From an uncultured Clostridia bacterium (GTDB lineage: Bacteria > Bacillota > Clostridia > RUG12999), in the NCBI GenBank assembly GCA_949739095.1, contig CATIYX010000179.1, positions 1-8,530 of the forward strand: DNA of 8,530 nucleotides, read 5' to 3'. The translations under genes were made by a program, and so were the position numbers. This document shows, in pieces, positions 1 to 5,356 of the stretch. Position 1 is the first letter of the stretch. The number at the start of each line of letters is the position of its first letter. The notes beneath the pieces were generated by a model. It did no database searches. It saw only the letters and a list, made by a program, of their open reading frames with translations, and was not told where the DNA came from.

Positions 1-34
1 CTATGAATCCTGAAAACAAGAGAGGTTTTGAAAG

Positions 35-295
35 ATGTTCCAAGTTATTGTTTTACTTTCATCAGCAACAACCGCTCTGCGGCTAAAAAAATCTCTGGCT
101 GACAAAGGTTTTTCTTCCTATGTGATACAGACACCCAAACACCTCGCTATCGGTGGCTGTGGTTACAGTCTGCGGACTTCTTATAATTGCTTAAATTTCT
201 TATATCAAGAAGCGCGGCGTATGGATGTCCGCATTAAAGGCGTTTATCAGGAAACCAGCGGAGAAAAAGGCTATGAATATACCAGATTAAGTTAA
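35..295 (+). CDS. DUF3343 protein, putative sulfur/selenium carrier
   Basis: The product has 86 residues. It resembles the DUF3343 family (putative Se/S carrier-like), small cytosolic proteins often encoded beside cysteine desulfurases or selenium genes. The recognisable pattern is an N-terminal beta strand (VIVLLSS), a helix containing 'TALRLKKSLADKG', then 'TPKHLAIGGCGYSLR' at about residues 33-47. Cys42 is the candidate carrier cysteine, and a second cysteine follows at Cys52. The length fits the family. The ATG at 35 is preceded by AGAGG at 21-25, a spacing of 9 bases. The desulfurase gene begins 55 bases downstream on the same strand, which supports a role in accepting or relaying sulfur (or selenium) from that enzyme. 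The role is an inference from family and context; no biochemical function is visible in the sequence. The promoter lies outside the window. Family assignment is fairly sure; function is not. Confidence 0.82.
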   Translation: MFQVIVLLSSATTALRLKKSLADKGFSSYVIQTPKHLAIGGCGYSLRTSYNCLNFLYQEARRMDVRIKGVYQETSGEKGYEYTRLS

Positions 296-300
296 ACGAA

Positions 301-334
301 GGAGAGTCTCCCACGGGACTCTCCGCAATTTTTT
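301..334 (+). terminator. Intrinsic terminator or attenuator between the DUF3343 and desulfurase genes
   Basis: The arms 301-310 and 315-324 can form a 10-bp stem (one G-U pair, otherwise GC-rich and perfect) closed by the tetraloop CCAC. After a 4-base spacer (GCAA) come six T residues at 329-334. The hairpin starts 6 bases after the DUF3343 stop, and its T tract abuts the AAAGGAG ribosome binding site of the next gene at 336-342. The spacer weakens it as a terminator, so partial read-through is plausible. It could instead be an mRNA-stabilising hairpin. Confidence 0.65.
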
Positions 335-350
335 GAAAGGAGTGAACTCT

Positions 351-1475
351 GTGATCTATCTCGATAATGCTGCAACGTCATTTCCCAAACCCTCCAACGT
401 CTGTTCTGCTGTATATAAATATATGACCTCCTGTGGTGCAAATGCAGGACGCAGCAGCCATAAAATGGCACGCCGCGCTATGGAAGTCGTTTGGGACTGC
501 CGTGACGAACTGGCGCAATTTTTTGGTGTTCAAAATCCGCAAAATATTGTCTTTGCAACAAATACAACTCATGCTTTAAACACAGCTGTTTTGGGCATGG
601 TACCGCCTGGCGGCCATGTCATTGTCTCTTGTCTGGAGCATAATTCCACCGTCCGTCCACTCTATAAAATCCATGCGGATGTTTCCGTTTTACCACTTTC
701 AGAAGATGGAAGCTGTAATATTGCCGCTTTACCTGAACATATCCGCCCCGACACCAAATTAGTCATTATCAATCACGCTTCTAATGTAAGCGGTGTTGTA
801 AATGACATTTCTCTCGCCGCTTCTCTATGTAAATCCTATCAAATTCCGTTGTTGATAGACGCCGCCCAGACAGCAGGCGTGTTGCCGCTTTCCTTTGATG
901 CATTAGAGGCATTTGTTGCATTTCCTGGTCACAAAAGCCTGTTAGGTCCACAAGGAACCGGCGGACTTTATATTCCCCCCATATATTCTCCTGCCCCCCT
1001 TATGTGCGGTGGAACAGGCAGTAATTCCGAATCGCTGGAGCAGCCTCAAATCCTGCCGGACTATTATGAGAGCGGCACACAAAACGTTCCGGCAATCGCC
1101 GGACTGCTGGAGGGTATCCGCTATATCCGCCGTAAGGGACGCGAACTCATTTATGCTCATGAGGCAGCTTTGGCGGAACAAATTATAGCCGGATTAAAAC
1201 GAATTCCACAGGTTTCCATTCTCTGTCCTGATGCACCGCAGCGTGTAGCGACAGTCAGTTTCACAGTACGTCAACGTGATACTTCGGAAATCTGCGAACG
1301 GTTAGACGAAGAATATGATATTGCCTGCCGCGCCGGTCTGCACTGTGCTCCGCTTGCCCATCGATCATACCACACGCTGGAAACCGGTACAGTACGTGTC
1401 AGTCCTGGATATTTTACAACTACACGTGAAATTGATACATTTTTAAATGCTGTAGAACATACCGTTTCACATTAA
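351..1475 (+). CDS. Cysteine desulfurase family protein (class V PLP aminotransferase, EF2568-type)
   Basis: The product has 374 residues and is a fold-type I PLP enzyme expected to remove sulfur from L-cysteine, leaving a protein persulfide and alanine. It opens with 'MIYLDNAATSFPKP', typical of this subfamily. Visible motifs are 'TTHALN' (72-77), 'EHNST' with His97 expected to stack on PLP, 'DAAQTAG' with Asp170 and Gln173 contacting the cofactor, and 'GHK' with Lys195 as the Schiff-base lysine. 'GPQGTGGLY' (199-207) and 'GGTGS' (220-224) follow. 'RAGLHCAPLAH' places the candidate persulfide Cys332 in a SufS-like position. The GTG at 351 is chosen because AAAGGAG (336-342) lies 8 bases upstream and the protein then begins exactly at the family's usual N terminus. 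The longer TTG start at 333 would overlap that site and the terminator. The adjacent DUF3343 gene is a likely partner. Selenocysteine lyase activity is an alternative the sequence cannot exclude. Confidence 0.94.
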   Translation: MIYLDNAATSFPKPSNVCSAVYKYMTSCGANAGRSSHKMARRAMEVVWDCRDELAQFFGVQNPQNIVFATNTTHALNTAVLGMVPPGGHVIVSCLEHNSTVRPLYKIHADVSVLPLSEDGSCNIAALPEHIRPDTKLVIINHASNVSGVVNDISLAASLCKSYQIPLLIDAAQTAGVLPLSFDALEAFVAFPGHKSLLGPQGTGGLYIPPIYSPAPLMCGGTGSNSESLEQPQILPDYYESGTQNVPAIAGLLEGIRYIRRKGRELIYAHEAALAEQIIAGLKRIPQVSILCPDAPQRVATVSFTVRQRDTSEICERLDEEYDIACRAGLHCAPLAHRSYHTLETGTVRVSPGYFTTTREIDTFLNAVEHTVSH

Positions 1476-1483
1476 ATTTCAGA

Positions 1484-1528
1484 AAAAAAGAAGGCGCTGC
1501 CGCTTTGGACTGCAACGCCGTCTTTTTT
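1484..1528. terminator. Bidirectional terminator between the desulfurase and SLH genes
   Basis: The inner stem pairs GGCG (1493-1496) with CGCC (1516-1519), then TGC (1498-1500) with GCA (1512-1514) across one mismatch, with an 11-base loop. An outer A-rich arm (1484-1491) pairs with the T-rich arm (1521-1528) after one further mismatch. The T run at 1523-1528 serves plus-strand transcripts from the desulfurase. The A run at 1483-1489 reads as T on the minus strand and serves the SLH gene. The hairpin sits in the 57-base gap between the two convergent stop codons. Confidence 0.8.
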
Positions 1529-1532
1529 CATT

Positions 1533-2918
1533 TTATGCGATATACCGCCCATTGCCCTCTGCTGTGATAAATTTTCTAAACTGCCAAATGATTTCAATGG
1601 TATCCGCACGCGGAATTTGTTTCAGTGGCCGGAAGGTATTGTCTTCATAACCGTTAATAATACCATAACCTCTCAGATTGCGGATTGCATCTGCCGCCCA
1701 AAGTGGAATTTCATTCTGGTCTGCAAACTCAAGGTCCACACGGTATTCCGGCACTTCTATGGATAGTGTATTCATCACTATCTGTGCCGCTTCTGCACGC
1801 GTGATAATGTCAAATGCGTGTAAATACAGTTTATCCCCTTCCAGACTTCCCTTAATAATTCCTTTTTTATAGGCATATTTTCCCGCATCTAGTACCCATT
1901 GCCCATACTCTGCTTCATCTGCAAACACAGGGTCTGTATTCCCATCTGGATAGGTTTCACCAAGTGCTGACAGAATCAGCATGACAAACTCAATACGATT
2001 CACCTGTTGTTCTGGATGCATAAACCGCTTTTCTCCAATGCGTTCTCCAACCCAGATGTTTTCGCTATATAATTTTCCTGCTGAATATTCTGCGAAATGA
2101 CGGTTCAAATCCGCATAAAGCGGCGGTTCAGAAGGCGTTTCCGGCGTGGGTGTCGGTGTTGCCTCATCGTCCGGTGTCGGCGTTGCTTCCCCATCCGGTG
2201 TCCCCTCTATATCCGGCGTCGGTGTTGCCTCTTCTCCTGGAGTTGCTTCCCCATCCGGTGTTGGCGTTACTTCCCCATCCGGTGTCACTTCCGTCCCTGG
2301 TGTCCCTTCTGTATCCGGTGTGGGTGTCGCTTCTTCTCCAGGTGTTTCTTCACCTTCTCTTGTCTCTCTGGTACTAAATAGTTTATCAATCCAACCGCCT
2401 TCTTTTTCACTGCCTGGCTGCGGTGTTTTTTCTGCTGCCGGCGTCACTGTTATTGCGTTTGGTGTTGCAGTAAGCGGCGGGTTTTCGTCAGATGGATAAC
2501 GCGATAGTGTTGATGTATCGGTATATACAATTCGTACAGACGCACCATAGCGTGCATATCCATTACTCGTTGCCCCATTCCAAATAAATTCCACATAGCC
2601 AACATAATCCCGTGCCGGAGTGAAATTCAACCGTTTTATATCCGACACTTTTATTTCCTGAAATTCTGCAACCAATTTATTGCGGAGTTTCAACTCACCA
2701 ACCGCAGGATTGGGTAAACTTGAAATCTGAATTTTTTTCAGTTCCAAATCTGTTCCTATATAATGTTCTGCAAATTCTTCTTCGGTAAATGTTACAATCT
2801 CATTTTTCACAGCCCGTTTTTCAATAGAAACTGCTGAAGTTCCGATTGCAAATACCGGCATAGCTGCTGTCATGATAATACTAATAGTAAGCAAGACAGC
2901 CCAGCCTTTTCGTCTCAT
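1533..2918 (-). CDS. Secreted S-layer homology (SLH) domain protein with Thr-Pro repeat linker
   Basis: The product has 461 residues. A signal peptide is clear: 'MRRKGW', a hydrophobic core, and probable cleavage after 'PVFA' near residue 24. Residues about 38-133 form one all-beta domain resembling cadherin/Ig-like modules ('ISSLPNPAVGELKL', 'SDIKRLNFTPARDYVGYVEF'). A disordered linker (about 145-266) is rich in T, P, D, E and G. Three SLH modules follow at about 267-319, 330-384 and 397-450, with the loop motif appearing as NRIE (307-310), TRAE (373-376) and PRAD (436-439). SLH modules are known to bind pyruvylated secondary cell-wall polymer, so the protein is expected to be anchored non-covalently at the cell surface, with its N-terminal domain projected by the linker. 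The first module is divergent at its TRAE position. The ATG follows AAGGGGG (2926-2932) by 7 bases. The gene is monocistronic and divergent from the ABC-F gene. The ligand of the N-terminal domain is unknown. Confidence 0.93.
   Translation of the reverse strand: MRRKGWAVLLTISIIMTAAMPVFAIGTSAVSIEKRAVKNEIVTFTEEEFAEHYIGTDLELKKIQISSLPNPAVGELKLRNKLVAEFQEIKVSDIKRLNFTPARDYVGYVEFIWNGATSNGYARYGASVRIVYTDTSTLSRYPSDENPPLTATPNAITVTPAAEKTPQPGSEKEGGWIDKLFSTRETREGEETPGEEATPTPDTEGTPGTEVTPDGEVTPTPDGEATPGEEATPTPDIEGTPDGEATPTPDDEATPTPTPETPSEPPLYADLNRHFAEYSAGKLYSENIWVGERIGEKRFMHPEQQVNRIEFVMLILSALGETYPDGNTDPVFADEAEYGQWVLDAGKYAYKKGIIKGSLEGDKLYLHAFDIITRAEAAQIVMNTLSIEVPEYRVDLEFADQNEIPLWAADAIRNLRGYGIINGYEDNTFRPLKQIPRADTIEIIWQFRKFITAEGNGRYIA
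2136..2357 (-). repeat. Degenerate in-frame tandem repeats encoding the Thr-Pro-Asp/Glu linker
   Basis: This stretch encodes residues 188-261 of the SLH protein, built from short units such as GEATPTPD, GEEATPTPD and IEGTPDGE. A longer unit of about 34 residues (roughly 102 bases) is also visible, because GEEATPTPD followed by T/I-EGTP occurs at 194-207 and again at 228-241. The copies differ at the DNA level, for example in Asp, Gly and Thr codons, so the array is not freshly expanded. The repeat pattern keeps several frames on the opposite strand open, which produces spurious ORFs. Confidence 0.85.
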
Positions 2919-3095
2919 GATGATGCCCCCTTATGCATTTCAAATTTTGTTATAGCTGACATTCAATATTTTCAGTATTTTGATAAAAAATATCCTTTTA
3001 AAAATTTGGGTTGATTTCATATTTTTAAAATTGACATTTTTGCCAGTGTTGATTATAATAGAAAGGGATTGAAACAAAAAGGACGGAACATAATC
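2919..3095. promoter_or_regulatory. Divergent intergenic region between the SLH and ABC-F genes
   Basis: These 177 bases are very AT-rich and separate two divergent start codons. The ABC-F promoter is in the right half and is listed separately. For the SLH gene only a weak minus-strand -10 candidate, TATAAC (2949-2954 on the plus strand), is visible. I see no convincing -35 box 16-18 bases upstream of it, so the SLH promoter is not assigned. An inverted repeat (TTTTAAAAAT at 2996-3005, ATTTTTAAAA at 3021-3030) abuts the ABC-F -35 box. No small ORF or RNA gene is evident. Confidence 0.6.
3031..3059 (+). promoter_or_regulatory. Consensus sigma-A promoter of the ABC-F gene
   Basis: TTGACA (3031-3036) and TATAAT (3054-3059) are separated by exactly 17 bases, a perfect match to the housekeeping consensus. 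AT-rich sequence immediately upstream could act as an UP element. The expected transcription start is near 3066, leaving a 5' leader of about 30 bases before the ATG at 3096. That is too short for the long attenuator leaders seen before many drug-inducible ABC-F genes, and suggests strong constitutive expression. Confidence 0.88.
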
Positions 3096-5018
3096 ATGGT
3101 ATTGAATGTAAATCATCTTACAAAATATTTCGGCAGCGAGTTATTATTTGAAGATTTATCTTTTGAAGTCGCTGACCACGACAAAATTGGGCTCATTGGT
3201 ATCAACGGCTCCGGAAAAACGACTCTGTTTAAAATTTTATTAGAGCAAGAATACTATGAATCAGGCGATGTTTTCAAATCAAAAAATTTGCAAATTGGTT
3301 ATATGCAGCAACAGGTAACACTGAATAGCGATTGCACCGTTTGGGACGAAATTATGAAAGTTTTTGCTAACCTAATTGCCTTGGAAGAGGAACTGGAAAG
3401 CATTAATATTGATATTGAAATTGCAAATGGCGACATGCAATCCCTTGTAGAGCGGCAGCATCAGGTAACGACCGCTTATGATGACGGCGGCGGTTATACC
3501 TATAAAAGCCGCGCAAGAGCCGTACTGCTGGGACTGGGTTTTTCAGAAGATGATCTGCGTGCACCGTTGTCCATTTTAAGCGGCGGACAAAAAACGCGTA
3601 TCATGCTTGCCAAGCTGCTGCTTGGCGGATATCCCCTTTTGCTTTTGGATGAGCCTACCAACCATTTGGATCTTGATTCTGTGCGCTGGCTGGAAGATTT
3701 TTTGCAATCCTATGATGGTGCAGTGATTGTTATTTCCCATGACCGTTATTTTCTCGACAAGGTAACAAACCGTACTTTCGAACTAGAACACAACCGGTTA
3801 ACGCTCTATTCCGGCAACTATACCCGCGCCATGCAGCAAAAAGAAAAAAATTTAGAAGTTGCCTGGAAGCACTATGAAACCCAACAAAATGAAATCAAAC
3901 GAATTCAGGGAATCATTGAACAACAACGGCGTTGGAACCGCGAACGCAACATCAAAATGGCAGAAAGCAAAGAAAAAATGCTGGAGCGGCTGCTGAAAGA
4001 TTTAGAAAAACCGGAATCTTCTCCCGATAGTATGAACATCCATTTTTCTGTAAAGCAGACAGGCGGAAACGATGTTTTGACAGCAGAAGATTTGTCCAAA
4101 GAATTTGACGGCAAACGATTGTTTTCCCATGTAAACTTACATATCCGCCGCGGTGAACGTGTATTTCTGCTGGGTCCGAACGGTTGCGGCAAAACAACGC
4201 TGTTCAAAATTTTGCTAGACCAACTTCCGGCGGACACAGGTCATTTCGCGCTTGGCTCCAACATTACGGTCGGCTACTATGACCAAAACATGGAATCGCT
4301 TACACCTGAAAATTCCGTGATTGAAGAAATTTGGAATGCCTATCCCAAAATGACTGCCACCGAAGTGCGTAATTTCTGTGCTGCTTTTCTGTTCCGCGGC
4401 GAGGATGTTTTTAAAGAAATCAATTTACTCAGCGGTGGTGAAAAAGCAAAGGTTGCCCTGCTAAAATTAATGTTGCAAGGCGTTAACTTTTTAATTTTGG
4501 ACGAGCCTACCAACCATCTGGATATTGATTCCATGGAAGCGTTGGAACAGGCACTGCAAGATTATGACGGCACATTGTTTATTATCTCCCATGACCGTTA
4601 CTTTATCAACAAACTGTCCTCCCGTGTTCTCGTAATGGAACGAGGCGGCGTGACCTCTCATATTGGGAATTATGATGATTATTTGGCGCATAGTATGCCG
4701 GCCGCCACCAATGATAAACAAGCTGCCAAACCGGTAAGCGCGGCAAAACGTTCCTACCTGGAGCAGAAAGAATGGAATGCACGCAAACGCAAGCTCTCCA
4801 GCACTGCTACCAAGGCAAAATCTGAAATTGAACGTTTAGAAACAGCAATTGACGAAGCCAAACAACAAACTTTGTTGCCTGAGATGGCGGCAGATTATAC
4901 CAAGTTAATGGATCTGAATCACTCTATTGAAGCGCTGGAAGAGGCATTATTTTTGCAATATGAATTATTGGAAAATAGTGAGGCGCAACTTCAGCAAATG
5001 GAATCGGCAGAAGGTTAA
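3096..5018 (+). CDS. ABC-F family ATPase (translation factor-like, with C-terminal coiled coil)
   Basis: The product has 640 residues, with two ABC ATPase domains on one chain and no membrane segments, as in ABC-F proteins that bind the ribosomal E site. Domain 1 has Walker A GINGSGKT (35-42), signature LSGGQ (161-165), Walker B LLLLDE (181-186) and the H-switch SHDRYF (214-219). A charged helical linker (about 241-325) corresponds to the P-site tRNA-interaction region. Domain 2 has GPNGCGKT (360-367), LSGGE (445-449), FLILDE (465-470) and SHDRYF (498-503). Residues 550-635 form a predicted coiled coil like the ABC_tran_CTD extension of Uup/YdiF-type members. Both catalytic glutamates (186, 470) are present, so both sites look active. 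The ATG at 3096 gives the usual 'MVLNVNHLTKYFG' start and is preceded by AAAGGA (3078-3083) and a second weaker GGA. The TTG at 3069 would sit on the transcription start. It may be a housekeeping ribosome factor or an antibiotic-protection factor; length and C-terminal tail favour the former. Confidence 0.95.
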   Translation: MVLNVNHLTKYFGSELLFEDLSFEVADHDKIGLIGINGSGKTTLFKILLEQEYYESGDVFKSKNLQIGYMQQQVTLNSDCTVWDEIMKVFANLIALEEELESINIDIEIANGDMQSLVERQHQVTTAYDDGGGYTYKSRARAVLLGLGFSEDDLRAPLSILSGGQKTRIMLAKLLLGGYPLLLLDEPTNHLDLDSVRWLEDFLQSYDGAVIVISHDRYFLDKVTNRTFELEHNRLTLYSGNYTRAMQQKEKNLEVAWKHYETQQNEIKRIQGIIEQQRRWNRERNIKMAESKEKMLERLLKDLEKPESSPDSMNIHFSVKQTGGNDVLTAEDLSKEFDGKRLFSHVNLHIRRGERVFLLGPNGCGKTTLFKILLDQLPADTGHFALGSNITVGYYDQNMESLTPENSVIEEIWNAYPKMTATEVRNFCAAFLFRGEDVFKEINLLSGGEKAKVALLKLMLQGVNFLILDEPTNHLDIDSMEALEQALQDYDGTLFIISHDRYFINKLSSRVLVMERGGVTSHIGNYDDYLAHSMPAATNDKQAAKPVSAAKRSYLEQKEWNARKRKLSSTATKAKSEIERLETAIDEAKQQTLLPEMAADYTKLMDLNHSIEALEEALFLQYELLENSEAQLQQMESAEG

Positions 5019-5028
5019 ACAACCATTC

Positions 5029-5078
5029 ATATATAATGCCCTCATATGCAGATATCTACATATGAGGGCATTGTATAT
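5029..5078. terminator. 20-bp inverted repeat between convergent ABC-F and GIY-YIG genes
   Basis: The arms 5029-5048 and 5059-5078 pair over 20 positions, 19 Watson-Crick and one G-T (5034/5073), around a 10-base loop that itself contains the palindrome AGATATCT. It starts 10 bases after the ABC-F stop and ends 11 bases before the GIY-YIG stop, the position expected of a shared transcription end. Neither side carries a clean T tract: the plus strand has only TTTT about 10 bases beyond the stem. It is therefore not a textbook intrinsic terminator. A transcript-stabilising hairpin or a repeat-element remnant are alternatives. Confidence 0.6.
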
Positions 5079-5089
5079 CCATGATTCTT

Positions 5090-5356
5090 TTATATTTCAA
5101 ACCGATGAATCAACCGTAGCTTTTCCTGTCGGCTCATGGCTTTAATAGCGCATTCCCTACGCAATGCCAATGATTTGCTATCCAGACATTCATAATAAAT
5201 CAGTTCCACTGGACGCCGGTTTTTGGTATATTTTGCGCCTTTTCCCGCATTGTGCACTGCTACGCGCCTTTCTAAATCTGTCGTCCAGCCGGTATATAAC
5301 GTATCATCCGCGCAACGAAGAATATAAACATAATGGCATTCACCGTTTGATTTCAA
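5090..5356 (-). CDS. UPF0213-type GIY-YIG domain protein
   Basis: The product has 88 residues and is a stand-alone GIY-YIG domain of the small UPF0213/YhbQ-like family. Hallmarks are 'YVYILRC' (9-15, the GIY strand), 'LYTGWTTDLERRV' (20-32, the YIG strand and following Arg30/Arg31), 'HNAGKGAKYTKNRRPV' (35-50) and 'ALRRECAIK' with Glu68 as the candidate metal-binding glutamate. The Y, R and E positions expected for nuclease chemistry are all present. The family is predicted to cut DNA, but the cellular role of most members is unsettled. The start appears to be TTG at 5356, because AGGGGA (5365-5370, plus-strand coordinates) lies 8 bases upstream and no ATG or GTG precedes the conserved core. 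The gene overlaps the 3' end of the lyase gene by 17 bases in another frame, with its ribosome binding site inside that gene, so translation is probably coupled. It is the last gene of the rmuC operon. Confidence 0.9.
   Translation of the reverse strand: MKSNGECHYVYILRCADDTLYTGWTTDLERRVAVHNAGKGAKYTKNRRPVELIYYECLDSKSLALRRECAIKAMSRQEKLRLIHRFEI

Noticed and set aside
1..34. Possible 3' end of an upstream gene
   Set aside because: In-frame stops at 3-5 and 11-13 could end an upstream gene, but too little sequence is present to recognise a protein.
333..350. Longer TTG start for the desulfurase
   Set aside because: It would begin inside the terminator T tract and contain the AAAGGAG site of the GTG at 351, which gives the family's normal N terminus.
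2097..2499. Three overlapping plus-strand ORFs rich in Val/Gly/Ser/Pro or Arg/Cys/Phe across the SLH linker
   Set aside because: They are antisense to the in-frame Thr-Pro repeat, whose biased codons leave several frames free of stops. They have no ribosome binding sites and resemble no protein family.
3069..3095. TTG start extending the ABC-F protein by nine residues
   Set aside because: It lies about three bases from the predicted transcription start, so it would have no ribosome binding site; the ATG at 3096 gives the usual N terminus.
3905..4721. Minus-strand ORFs inside the ABC-F gene
   Set aside because: They lie within well-conserved ATPase and linker coding sequence, have no promoter or ribosome binding site, and match no recognised domain.
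4927..5145. Plus-strand ORF running from the ABC-F 3' end across the inverted repeat
   Set aside because: It is an out-of-frame shadow of the coiled-coil region that then reads through the hairpin and antisense to the GIY-YIG gene.
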